The notes: generated by a model from the sequence alone, not told the origin. Numbered from the stretch's first letter, positions 1 through 7,024 are shown. The stretch is 64,000 nt of DNA from Pseudomonadota bacterium (GCA_026399515.1 JAPLQT010000122.1:1-64000), one strand, 5' to 3'. Translations and numbers: made by a program.

Positions 1-41
1 GGGCACCAGACTCCCTGATCGACTTCCTGAACGCGCTGTGA
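1..41 (+). CDS. C-terminal end of an unidentified protein (partial)
   Basis: Only the last dozen codons are in the window: one plus-strand frame reads APDSLIDFLNAL and then TGA at 39-41. Such an ending is common in c-type cytochrome or cytochrome c peroxidase-like proteins, but twelve residues cannot establish a family. It matters mainly as a left boundary: an ordinary plus-strand gene ends here, so the minus-strand cassette array that follows is bounded on this side within the window. Confidence 0.4.
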   Translation, partial: APDSLIDFLNAL

Positions 42-216
42 TTATGCGGACAGCGAAATGCACGCCCGCCGCTCATCAGCAGCGGTTGGCGCTCGTTTCG
101 TATCCCTAATCCACATAATCGAGAGGTCAGCATAAGTGCCCATTCCTGCCTGATGCCATTTTCGTGATCAATGGCGGGTCACGCCCCAAAGCGGTAGTAG
201 AAAGATCGGGAAAGTT
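42..216. other. Non-coding stretch at the left edge of the cassette array
   Basis: No convincing ORF is seen between the end of the flanking gene and the first attC-like palindrome. No clear terminator was found. It could be a decayed cassette remnant, but nothing in it supports that directly. Confidence 0.35.
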
Positions 217-287
217 GCCCTTACGCCTGACATAACCGGCTGGCGCGGCTTTATCGCGCCAGTCCGTGTTGATGGATGGGTAAGGGC
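217..287 (-). repeat. attC-like site of the caspase-like cassette
   Basis: Outer arms GCCCTTAC (217-224) and GTAAGGGC (280-287) are perfectly complementary. Inside them ACATAAC (230-236) and GTTGATG (268-274) resemble the two integron core sites, and CTGGCGCG pairs with CGCGCCAG around a short loop. It lies directly 3' of the minus-strand gene ending at 291, the expected place for a cassette's attC. The outer arms deviate from the consensus GTTRRRY, so the exact boundaries are uncertain. Confidence 0.6.
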
Positions 288-290
288 TTC

Positions 291-1010
291 TCATCGAAGG
301 CGCTTTAGGTTTTCCTGATTTTCAGGCGATTCATTGGTGACGAGTTGCTCCAGATTCGCCTGCGCTGCCTCAGGAGAGATATTGTTGTTGATGTACTCAA
401 TGTAGCTCTGACGACTGTTTTCGGCATGTTGGACCCAGAACATTTGATTTCCTGATGCCACCTGCATGGCATTGACAGCTATGGTGATGTGCTCGCCGCG
501 ACAGAGTTGGTGATAGAGCGTTGCGTACGCAACTGCTGTCTCTGCCCACGTTGGCTTGTTCCCCGAACCAATGATTGCGTAAAAGGGGAGAGCTATGTCT
601 TCCGGATGCATAGCCATCTGGACACCCGAATAGCCCTCACAGCTTGACATGCACACTACAAGTGAACCTCCGAGTGCCTGGTTGATCGGGCGAAGGTGTT
701 CCCGGAGCTCGCGCCATGCCATGACGTAACCATCCGAGAGTTGGATTCCTTGAGAATCACCATGCGCGCTGATATGCAGCAATGGAACAAAGCCAGGGAG
801 TCTATTCATTGCCTCAGAGAGGCCGATCTTCAAGCAGGCGTCAAACGCCTCCAATGAGATTGCAGTCTTGACAACGCACGTGATGCCATTCAACTCCACC
901 GCTTGTCGCACGATGTCGCCTTCACTACGACGATGATATAGGTCGACCGCGGACGGCGACTCAATCACAAAAACGAAGAACTTGATTCTTTGCTCAGGTG
1001 GAAGCGGCAT
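291..1010 (-). CDS. Caspase-like (CHAT/C14-type) cysteine protease cassette protein
   Basis: The 239-residue protein has the caspase-fold signature: a hydrophobic strand ending in a His-Gly pair (LLHISAHGDSQG, H79 and H83), then a strand leading into a cysteine (LVVCMSSCEGYSG, C124), with about 40 residues between. In CHAT and C14 peptidases these supply the catalytic His/Cys dyad. The N-terminal third (FFVFVIESP, then YHRRSEGDIV) fits the first strand and helix of the fold. No repeat or membrane segment is seen, so the protein is essentially a stand-alone protease domain. A strong Shine-Dalgarno (AAGGAG) lies six bases before the ATG, unlike the other cassettes. Bacterial caspase-like proteases often act in phage defence or cell-death modules, usually with a sensor; none is obvious here apart from cassette neighbours. 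The fold assignment rests on motif reading alone. Confidence 0.7.
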   Translation of the reverse strand: MPLPPEQRIKFFVFVIESPSAVDLYHRRSEGDIVRQAVELNGITCVVKTAISLEAFDACLKIGLSEAMNRLPGFVPLLHISAHGDSQGIQLSDGYVMAWRELREHLRPINQALGGSLVVCMSSCEGYSGVQMAMHPEDIALPFYAIIGSGNKPTWAETAVAYATLYHQLCRGEHITIAVNAMQVASGNQMFWVQHAENSRQSYIEYINNNISPEAAQANLEQLVTNESPENQENLKRLR

Positions 1011-1030
1011 ATGTTCTCCTTGCCCAAACG

Positions 1031-1094
1031 TGCTAACTCAGGGGCGCGAAGCCGGCTTGCCGGCGTAGCGTCCCTCTGGAGCGGCGGGTTAGAC
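1031..1094 (-). repeat. attC site between caspase-like and nuclease-like cassettes
   Basis: On the minus strand it begins GTCTAAC and ends GTTAGCA, with a near-complete inverted repeat between: the centre pairs CGCCGGC with GCCGGC around a two-base loop, flanked by arms with bulges, as in folded attC hairpins. GTTAGAC on the plus strand (1088-1094) is a perfect core site. It sits between two minus-strand ORFs, the first ending at 1117 and the second starting at 1010. Confidence 0.75.
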
Positions 1095-1116
1095 ATTGTT
1101 TGCATTCGGCACAGCT

Positions 1117-2208
1117 TTAAGAAAGCTCGCTCAGTAGAGCCAGTTCTAGTTGTGCAGGCTCCTCTGAAACTTCTAGATGCAGTTTGATTTCCATCCAGAC
1201 ACTATCCATGTCCGCGAGATCCTCGTCCGTATAGATAATGTACGTAACTCCATACTTCCTCCAGTATTTCTTGTGCTTTCTCATTTCAGCTTCAAACTTC
1301 TCCTTGGCTTCTTTGTTGTATTCGGACATAGAGCGACCAGCACCTTCGAGCTGCCCATGTGTTGACCAGGGGGAAAATTCAAAGCCGAATTTCTCTAGAC
1401 TCCATGGGTTGACTACTAGAAGGTCAAGGCGATGTTGATGCTTGTTCTTGAATGGGTCATATCGAAGTTCGGGGATGAGTATTGGGATTGAGAGTGGATT
1501 GCTGTGACCATTCACGTAGGCAATGTAGCGATCGGCAATATCAAGTTGATATTTCGATTTGCTTCGCCGAACGACATCTCGAAAGAACTGTAGATAGTCG
1601 CTGAGCTTCGAAAATGAGCGAATCTTGTTCTCGCTCATGTAACACAGCCCAGTTTCCATTACATGTGAGAGAGTCCAATACGGGTGCTTAAAGTGGCGAA
1701 TTTCCGATTTGTCATTTTCCCAAAGATTATTTACATGGCGCGGAGTGACAAGCAAACCGAATTCATCCGCATTGTTTCCAAACCAATACTCGCTTTCATC
1801 GATCTTTGGCTTGGCTTTGTAGTGCTCCTCGTAGTGCTTTAGGAACGATCCTTCCAAGAACAACGAAAGATATTTTTTGAAGTTTGGATAAGTGCCAGTA
1901 ATCAATTGGTGCATCCGAACGTGCCGAGGGTCTGCTCTCGAATCCTTCGACTTCGAATACGCTTTCTTGAGGCCGTTTAACCACCTGCTCTTGTACTCCA
2001 TTGGAGTATGAATAACGTCATCCTTGAGGTTAATGTAGTCATCGGCTCGACCACCGATAAATGCATTGAGGGAACTCTCATTGCAGTATCTACCTTCCTC
2101 AAATCTCTGAAGTTCTATAAACACACTAGGCTGAAGAGCCCTGCGCTGATCCTTAATACATTGGATCATTTTGTTCCTGGCGGTCTTGTTTGGGTCTCGT
2201 TGTGCCAT
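1117..2208 (-). CDS. Hypothetical cassette protein, possible PD-(D/E)XK nuclease
   Basis: I do not recognise this 363-residue protein by name. Its C-terminal third has the pattern of a PD-(D/E)XK nuclease core: E247 (LIPEL), then HRLDLLVVNP with D262 on a hydrophobic strand, then KFGFEFSPWS with E277 followed two residues later by S279 instead of lysine, then a long charged helix (KEKFEAEMRKHKKYW) and a strand (YGVTYIIYTDED). The first 240 residues are helical and charged (many K, R, Y, H) without a recognisable domain. The gene starts with ATG close to an attC and has no clear ribosome binding site. A role in restricting foreign DNA would suit the context but is inference; a non-nuclease restriction-like fold is equally possible. 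Confidence 0.5.
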   Translation of the reverse strand: MAQRDPNKTARNKMIQCIKDQRRALQPSVFIELQRFEEGRYCNESSLNAFIGGRADDYINLKDDVIHTPMEYKSRWLNGLKKAYSKSKDSRADPRHVRMHQLITGTYPNFKKYLSLFLEGSFLKHYEEHYKAKPKIDESEYWFGNNADEFGLLVTPRHVNNLWENDKSEIRHFKHPYWTLSHVMETGLCYMSENKIRSFSKLSDYLQFFRDVVRRSKSKYQLDIADRYIAYVNGHSNPLSIPILIPELRYDPFKNKHQHRLDLLVVNPWSLEKFGFEFSPWSTHGQLEGAGRSMSEYNKEAKEKFEAEMRKHKKYWRKYGVTYIIYTDEDLADMDSVWMEIKLHLEVSEEPAQLELALLSELS

Positions 2209-2220
2209 ATTTTTTGCAAT

Positions 2221-2290
2221 GTCTAACGTCCTAGTGCAGGGGGGCTGCGCCGCTATTTAGCGCAGAGTCCCCTGCAACGACGGGTTGGGC
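2221..2290 (-). repeat. attC site of the GNAT cassette (70 bp, near-canonical)
   Basis: On the minus strand it starts GCCCAAC and ends GTTAGAC, both perfect integron core sites. The centre folds as GCAGGGGACTCTGCGC against GCGGCGCAGCCCCCCTGC, around a short loop, with an extrahelical base or two. This is the best attC in the array. The 3' end of the GNAT gene is read from inside it. Confidence 0.85.
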
Positions 2291-2788
2291 AGCATGGCGG
2301 ACAAAGACCTGCACTGAGTGCTTGCCTCGCCCAGACGCGAAAGTGTTACCGGCTGGCACAAAACCAAGTTTGGTGAGTGACCGGTGCATAGCACTGTTCT
2401 CGGTGCGCGACGTGGCGAACACGCCAGCGCCGGCAGATGAAGCGAGTGCCGCCTGCGACAACGACAGCGAGAGCCCTTTGCGACGAGCCCCCAGAGAAAC
2501 GTACAGCCAGCCTAGCTCGTAGGGAAACTCGACTGCGGGAAGCGGGACGCCACTCTCAGAACTTACCCGACGGCGATAGCTGGCTTGAGGTTGCTTGAGC
2601 GCGGCCACGCCGACCAATTCCCCAGCAAGGCGAGCAAACACCAACGCGGGCGCGCTACTGACGCGTTCGACGAGGCCCTGCATTGAGACTTCGCCGCCAG
2701 CGCGAACAAACGCGATGAACGCCCCTCTCTCGGGAGCCGAGCAATCGCCGAAAGTCTTCACGGTCAGTTCAGCCATAGCCGTAGTCAT
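2231..2788 (-). CDS. GNAT-family N-acetyltransferase cassette protein
   Basis: A 185-residue protein with the GNAT core: LVFARLAGELVGVAALKQP (strands 2-3), ELGWLYVSLGARRKGLSLSL (strand 4 and a variant R-x-x-G-x acetyl-CoA loop), then TSRTENSAMHRSLTKLGFVP (strand 5 to helix 4, the usual N-x-x-M-x-x-x-x-x-K-x-G-F motif). The substrate is unknown; cassette GNATs often modify drugs, proteins or toxins. I place the start at the ATG at 2788; a longer TTG reading at 2797 begins inside the upstream attC and another ATG lies four codons inward. The last 14 codons (AGDSALNSGAAPLH and stop) are encoded by this cassette's own attC, so the C-terminal tail is supplied by the recombination site. Confidence 0.8.
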   Translation of the reverse strand: MTTAMAELTVKTFGDCSAPERGAFIAFVRAGGEVSMQGLVERVSSAPALVFARLAGELVGVAALKQPQASYRRRVSSESGVPLPAVEFPYELGWLYVSLGARRKGLSLSLSQAALASSAGAGVFATSRTENSAMHRSLTKLGFVPAGNTFASGRGKHSVQVFVRHAAQPVVAGDSALNSGAAPLH

Positions 2789-2791
2789 GAT

Positions 2792-2848
2792 GCCCAACGT
2801 CCGAATTGCGCGGCGCCGATAGGCGTCCGCACCAACGAGTAGTTATGT
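2792..2848 (-). repeat. attC site between GNAT and GIY-YIG cassettes
   Basis: The minus strand starts ACATAAC and ends GTTGGGC, integron core-like ends. GTGCGGACGCC and GGCGCCGCGCA pair imperfectly around a TATC loop. At 57 bp it is the shortest site of the array apart from uncertainties at the left edge. Confidence 0.7.
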
Positions 2849-2857
2849 GTCACGTTG

Positions 2858-3232
2858 CTATCTCCGGACGTTCCAGTCTGTCTCAAAGATGCTGATCAAC
2901 TGCGACTCTTCTTTCTCTAGTTCGGTCTGCGATACGTTTGGGCGGCGCAGTCCATACAACTCGATTTCGTTACCTTCATCGAGGTAGTTTCGGATAAGCG
3001 TTCGTACGCGATCATTTGGCATGTCACGGTAAGTGTCCATTCGGCTTCTAAGCACCATGGTCGTTATTCCCACATAGCGGACGCGGTCGTGCGCCACGAA
3101 AGCGTAGATCCAGCCAGCAGTCTCAGTCCAAGCTAACGACTCCAGCCCTATTTTCTCTTTGTAAGGGGTCCATCGAGTCAACAGCTCGAATCCATACTCC
3201 ATAAGGCGACTACGACAATCGTGTGCGGCCAT
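2858..3232 (-). CDS. GIY-YIG domain protein (cassette)
   Basis: A 124-residue protein whose middle carries a GIY-YIG nuclease motif: GWIYAFVAHDRVRYVGIT, where W-I-Y replaces G-I-Y and Y-V-G replaces Y-I-G, followed by arginines in LRSRMDTYRD and an acidic helix with candidate metal-binding glutamates (ELEKEESQLI) near the C terminus. The order strand, strand, helix with R, helix with E, final N (DWNVRR) is what the family requires. The first 38 residues form a helical N-terminal extension. Stand-alone GIY-YIG proteins occur as homing, repair or restriction nucleases. Its place in a cassette beside other nuclease-like genes favours an anti-element role, but no specificity domain is visible. 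Confidence 0.7.
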   Translation of the reverse strand: MAAHDCRSRLMEYGFELLTRWTPYKEKIGLESLAWTETAGWIYAFVAHDRVRYVGITTMVLRSRMDTYRDMPNDRVRTLIRNYLDEGNEIELYGLRRPNVSQTELEKEESQLISIFETDWNVRR

Positions 3233-3251
3233 AAACTGTTATTCAAGTGAC

Positions 3252-3320
3252 ACATAACGTCCTGCATAACGCACCGTCACCAGCAGCGCAAAGCGGCGCT
3301 GGTGACGGTCGCTGTTGATG
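3252..3320 (-). repeat. attC-like site between GIY-YIG and four-cysteine cassettes
   Basis: A strong hairpin: CACCGTCACCAGCAGCGC pairs with GCGCTGGTGACGGT across an AAAGCG loop region. Plus-strand core-like sequences are ACATAAC (3252-3258), GCATAAC (3264-3270) and GTTGATG (3314-3320). Two core-like copies on one side leave the exact crossover point open. An outer TGACAC/GTGTCA pair (3248-3253 and 3324-3329) extends the palindrome. Confidence 0.65.
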
Positions 3321-3353
3321 CGGGTGTCAGGTGGCGTCATTTGTTCTTGCCGC

Positions 3354-3881
3354 TCATAACGCTCGGACGGCCTTGCAACTTTTGCAAAGCGCGAGCGGAA
3401 ACGTCGCCGATGGAATATGCCGAAATAGCGCATCTGTATTCTCTTGAAACAGGTGGTAGCAGTAGTCGAAAACACCCAGAATGTTCAAACCATCGACTCC
3501 GCGATTCTCGGGTTTGTCCAGATGATGGATCAGTTTGTTGGCATGCTTCCGCAATTGCCCCAGGCGCGGAAATAGGCGCCCGCGGATTACATGTAGTCCA
3601 ATTGTTGCTTCACGGCACTTTGGGCACGAGATCCGTGGTTCCTCAGGAATGTGGTTCTGGATGTCCTGCATCAGCCAAGAGTCCGCCGACCGTGTAGCGA
3701 TCGCGACGATGTATGCTGTAGAGAGCTTCTCCATCCAGTTACCCGCAGCGGCATAACTGCTGTACGCCCGAAGCGCAGTCGTGCGCTGAATGATCGCGCT
3801 AGAGATCCGGACCGTGGTCCCTTCACCGAGTTGAATTGCCGCGGCATCAATCGATTTTGGAACGAAGTCAAAATTACTCAT
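3354..3881 (-). CDS. Hypothetical cassette protein, four-cysteine helical (DUF4145/HEPN-like?)
   Basis: A 175-residue protein not recognised by name. It has two CxxC pairs, SCPKC (C86, C89) and LCKSC (C166, C169), which could form one zinc site, enclosing a helical insert. That insert contains LRKHANKLIHHLD, similar to the L-R-x-x-G-N-x-x-x-H motif of DUF4145-type HEPN-related proteins, followed by a second helix (LNILGVFDYCYHLFQ). The N-terminal 80 residues are a further predicted helical region. HEPN-like domains are frequent in RNA-targeting defence and toxin systems, but the classical R-x4-6-H dyad is not present in that spacing, so nuclease activity cannot be claimed. It is the first cassette at the presumed promoter-proximal end. 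Confidence 0.5.
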   Translation of the reverse strand: MSNFDFVPKSIDAAAIQLGEGTTVRISSAIIQRTTALRAYSSYAAAGNWMEKLSTAYIVAIATRSADSWLMQDIQNHIPEEPRISCPKCREATIGLHVIRGRLFPRLGQLRKHANKLIHHLDKPENRGVDGLNILGVFDYCYHLFQENTDALFRHIPSATFPLALCKSCKAVRAL

Positions 3882-3896
3882 GGGGATTGCCGAGAC

Positions 3897-3944
3897 ACAT
3901 AACAGTGTTTACACGGGCGCAGAAGTCCGTATAACAATTGATAT
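3897..3944 (-). other. Possible attI or degenerate attC at the head of the array
   Basis: On the minus strand two core-like sequences lie in direct orientation, GTTATAC and then GTTATGT, about 30 bases apart just before the first cassette. Direct core repeats beside the first cassette are a property of attI sites, whereas attC sites carry inverted ones. A weak ACGG/CCGT hairpin lies between them. No integrase gene accompanies it, so this may be the scar of a lost platform or a decayed attC. Confidence 0.3.
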
Positions 3945-4508
3945 TGATGACACCAAGAATGGAACACTAGGTACATAGTTTTCAGTCACTTGGCATGTTG
4001 GCTATCAGTATATATCAGCAATATGCCGGACGCTTGGGGAAATTTCGCCGCGTCCCGATGCAAGGTATCCTGTCCAATTTTTTTACTACTTTGAAGGTCC
4101 GCTTCGGTAGGAGTTAGCTGCCGCTCAGCGGAGGAGTTTTTCGACGGTCGCTACGACCGGACTTGGCCGAAAGTGTGAGTTCGGCTAATTTCCGCAACGC
4201 TGTCATTCGCCAATCTTGCACCGATCCTCGCGAACGTCAGCAATGCCGAGCAACGGAAGCTCGCTCAAGTAGGAACAATATCTACTGTCTATCTTCTCAG
4301 TGCAGCGCTAGTTCGTCGCGAGTCCTATTGATAAACCCTCTCTCTCACCGTCGAGGGAGGTGGGGACGGTTTCGCGTTCGACCAACAGTTTCGCTTGCCG
4401 TCGGTTGAAACCGCTTCGACCGCCGAAATGGCCAGGCCGGCTCGGGATAGAATGACGGCCTATCCAACAGAAGCCCTGCGACGCACTCGCCAAGAGCTCA
4501 TCGACCGC
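3945..4508. other. Gap between cassette array and FAD oxidoreductase
   Basis: About 560 bases without a gene I can support. It is AT-richer than the DNA to its right. It contains a T7 run near 4080, a small GCCGCTCAGCGG palindrome near 4121 and an 80-codon plus-strand ORF (4163-4408) with no recognisable domain and biased, arginine/serine-rich composition. I saw no tyrosine recombinase motif in any frame. A promoter reading leftward into the cassettes could lie here but no convincing -35/-10 pair was identified. Confidence 0.4.
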
Positions 4509-6122
4509 ATGCTGCGATTGACTGAAGTCAGGCTGCCCCTCGATCATCCGCAAGATGCGCTGCCGGTCGCCATCCTCAAGCGGCTGGGTGTTGCCGAAAA
4601 TGACCTGCGTGGCTACACGGTCTTCCGCCGCGCTTACGACGCCCGCAAGAAATCGGACATCGTCCTGACCTACACGCTGGATGTGGAGGTGCGTGACGAG
4701 GCGGCGCTGCTCGAACGTCTGCGCGCCGACCGCCATGTCTCGCCCACGCCGGATACCAGTTACCGCTTCGTCGCCCGCGCGCCCGATGCGACCGACGCCA
4801 GGCAACGCCCGGTGGTGATCGGCAGCGGCCCCTGCGGCTTGTTCGCCGCCCTGATCCTGGCGCAGATGGGTTTTCGCCCTATCCTTCTGGAACGCGGCAA
4901 GTCGGTGCGCGAGCGCACCCAGGACACTTGGGGCCTGTGGCGCAAGGGCCAGCTCGATCCGGAATCCAACGTTCAGTTCGGCGAAGGCGGCGCCGGCACC
5001 TTCTCAGACGGCAAGCTGCACAGCGGCATCAAGGACCCGCAACACCGTGCCCGCAAGGTGCTGACGGAGTTCGTCGCCGCCGGCGCCCCGCCGGAAATCC
5101 TCTACGTCAGCAAACCGCACATCGGCACCTTCCGCCTGGTGACGGTGGTGGAACATCTGCGCGCCGGCATCGAAGCCTTGGGCGGCGAGATACGCTTCCG
5201 CAGCCGGGTTGAGGATATCCTCGTCGAGGACGGGCAGGTGCGCGGCGTGGTACTCGAGGATGGCGAGCAGATCGCGACCACGCATGTGGTGCTGGCCGTC
5301 GGCCACAGCGCCCGCGACACCTTTCGCATGCTCCAGCGGCGCGGCGTGTTCATCGAGGCCAAGCCTTTCTCGATGGGGGTGCGCATCGAGCATCCGCAAT
5401 CGCTGATCGACCGTGCGCGCTTCGGCAAATTCGCCGGCCATCCGCTGCTCGGCGCGGCCGACTACAAGCTGGTGCATCACTGCGCCAACGGCCGCTCGGT
5501 GTACAGCTTCTGCATGTGCCCCGGCGGTACCGTGGTGGCGGCGGCATCGGAACTGGGCGGCGTGGTCACCAACGGCATGAGCCAATATTCGCGCAACGAG
5601 CGCAACGCCAACAGCGGTCTCGTCGTCGGCATCACGCCCGCCGACTACCCCGGCGACGCCCTGGCCGGCATGGCCTTCCAGCGCCACTGGGAGGAGCGCG
5701 CCTTCGTCGCGGGCGGCGGTACTTACGACGCCCCGGCGCAGCGCGTCGGCGATTTCCTGGCCGGCCGTCCCTCCACCGCCATCGGCGCGGTGCAGCCGTC
5801 CTACACACCCGGCGTACATTGGACCGATCTATCCGCCTGCCTGCCCGATTACGTCACCGCCGCGCTGCGTGAGGCGCTGCCGGCTTTCGACAAGCAGATC
5901 CGCGGTTTCGCCATGGACGACGCGGTGCTGACCGGCGTCGAAACGCGGACCTCGTCGCCGATCCGCATCAAGCGCGGCGACGACCTGCAAAGCATCAATA
6001 CCCGTGGGCTCTACCCGGCAGGGGAAGGCGCCGGTTATGCCGGCGGAATCCTCTCGGCGGCGGTGGATGGCATCAAGACTGCGGAGGCGTTGGCTTTGGA
6101 CCTCCTAGGCGGAAAGTCTTGA
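4509..6122 (+). CDS. FAD-dependent oxidoreductase (COG2509-like)
   Basis: A 537-residue flavoprotein of the uncharacterised FAD-dependent dehydrogenase group. The N-terminal part (MLRLTEVRLPLDH, DALPVAILKRLGV, RGYTVFRRAYDARKK) is the family-specific domain. An FAD-binding Rossmann motif follows (VVIGSGPCGLFAALILAQMG), then NVQFGEGGAGTFSDGKL, which is characteristic of the group, and a C-terminal FAD motif (GLYPAGEGAGYAGGI). I chose the ATG at 4509 because homologues usually start at MLRLTE; a longer reading from 4395 adds 38 residues resembling non-coding translation. The substrate is unknown. It stands alone between the cassette array and a convergent spermidine-synthase-like gene. Confidence 0.85.
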   Translation: MLRLTEVRLPLDHPQDALPVAILKRLGVAENDLRGYTVFRRAYDARKKSDIVLTYTLDVEVRDEAALLERLRADRHVSPTPDTSYRFVARAPDATDARQRPVVIGSGPCGLFAALILAQMGFRPILLERGKSVRERTQDTWGLWRKGQLDPESNVQFGEGGAGTFSDGKLHSGIKDPQHRARKVLTEFVAAGAPPEILYVSKPHIGTFRLVTVVEHLRAGIEALGGEIRFRSRVEDILVEDGQVRGVVLEDGEQIATTHVVLAVGHSARDTFRMLQRRGVFIEAKPFSMGVRIEHPQSLIDRARFGKFAGHPLLGAADYKLVHHCANGRSVYSFCMCPGGTVVAAASELGGVVTNGMSQYSRNERNANSGLVVGITPADYPGDALAGMAFQRHWEERAFVAGGGTYDAPAQRVGDFLAGRPSTAIGAVQPSYTPGVHWTDLSACLPDYVTAALREALPAFDKQIRGFAMDDAVLTGVETRTSSPIRIKRGDDLQSINTRGLYPAGEGAGYAGGILSAAVDGIKTAEALALDLLGGKS

Positions 6123-6148
6123 ATCCTGCGCCGTCGCATCGACGGCAC

Positions 6149-6928
6149 TCATACGGCAGAGACGGGCTCAGGCGGCAGCGCATTGATCAGCGGAAGCCAC
6201 TCGCGCGCGGGCAGATGGAAACGAGATTCGATGTTTCGCGCGCGCGCGGCAAGCAGGGACTGGTCGGGAAAGGGTCCGCTTTTCATCGCCACGACGATCG
6301 AGTTACCCGCGCGGGTGGGCTCCATCATGCGTACTTGCGACTCGCCGAAGACTGCGGCGATACGCCCGGCGCTGTGAGCGCAGGCCGATTGGCGGCCGAA
6401 CACGTTTACGCTCATGACGCCGTCGTCGCCGAGCAGGCGCCGGCAATCGGCATAAAACGCCTCGCTGTCCAATGCCGGCGCGGCGGCTTCGTGGTCATAC
6501 AAATCGACGCACAAGACCTGTGCCGATCCGGCACGCGCCGCTTCAGCGACGAACACGGCGGCATCCTGTTCGAGCACCGCAAGGCGCGGTCCGTCGAGCG
6601 GCAAATGGAACGAAGCCCGGCACGCGGCGATCACCGTGGGATTTATCTCGACCGCCGTCGTTCGCATGCGCAGCTTGCCGTGGCAAAAGCGGGTGATCGA
6701 CCCGGCGCCCAGGCCGAGTTGCACTGCATGTCCCTTGTCGAGATCGGAGCCCCGGCGCAATAGCAGCCAGGCCATCATGCGCTGCGCGTATTCGAGTTCG
6801 ATGGCGAGCGGTTTGCCGACGCGCATCGCTCCTTGTACCCACTGCGTGCCCAGGCTCAGGTAGCGCACGCCGTCGGCCTCTGAAATCGTGGCGGACGGCA
6901 AGTCAAGGCATGACTTCCGCGTATTCAT
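6149..6928 (-). CDS. Spermidine synthase-like SAM-binding protein
   Basis: A 259-residue protein with a class I methyltransferase-type fold: AVQLGLGAGSITRFC is the SAM/dcSAM glycine loop, TTAVEINPTVIAACR the acidic end of strand 2, and QVLCVDLYDHEAAAP the motif that in SpeE carries the catalytic Asp. This fits spermidine synthase-family (polyamine aminopropyltransferase-like) proteins, many of which, especially short ones like this, are not proven aminopropyltransferases. The gene is convergent with the FAD oxidoreductase (26-base gap) and stands alone. Confidence 0.75.
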   Translation of the reverse strand: MNTRKSCLDLPSATISEADGVRYLSLGTQWVQGAMRVGKPLAIELEYAQRMMAWLLLRRGSDLDKGHAVQLGLGAGSITRFCHGKLRMRTTAVEINPTVIAACRASFHLPLDGPRLAVLEQDAAVFVAEAARAGSAQVLCVDLYDHEAAAPALDSEAFYADCRRLLGDDGVMSVNVFGRQSACAHSAGRIAAVFGESQVRMMEPTRAGNSIVVAMKSGPFPDQSLLAARARNIESRFHLPAREWLPLINALPPEPVSAV

Positions 6929-7024
6929 GGATTTCGCGATCGGTCGATTCCCGGCGTAATGTCGGCGCGAGTTTGGCCTGCCATTCGTGTAGGGTCAGCT
7001 CTTATGATTGCAATCGACTGGCCA

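Larger units (their letters stand above)
217..3903 (-). mobile_element. Integron-type gene cassette array without an integrase (CALIN-like)
   Basis: Five ORFs of 124-363 codons all lie on the minus strand, each separated by a 57-71 bp imperfect palindrome whose ends match the integron core sites RYYYAAC and GTTRRRY, with minor variants. Base use is more AT-rich than in the flanking plsB or FAD oxidoreductase genes, and most cassette genes lack a strong ribosome binding site, both usual for cassettes. No tyrosine recombinase (IntI) is encoded within the window: the left neighbour is an unrelated plus-strand gene end and the right neighbour is an FAD oxidoreductase. In integron nomenclature this is a cluster of attC sites lacking an integrase. 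What is seen is the repeated gene-palindrome architecture; that it was assembled by an integron integrase is inference from family knowledge. Confidence 0.75.

Noticed and set aside
3239-3475. 78-codon minus-strand ORF across the attC-like site
   Set aside because: It reads through the palindrome and overlaps the four-cysteine gene in another frame; basic composition without motif indicates a chance frame.
4163-4408. 81-codon plus-strand ORF considered as an integrase remnant
   Set aside because: No tyrosine-recombinase residues (R-H-R-Y boxes) and low-complexity Arg/Ser-rich translation.
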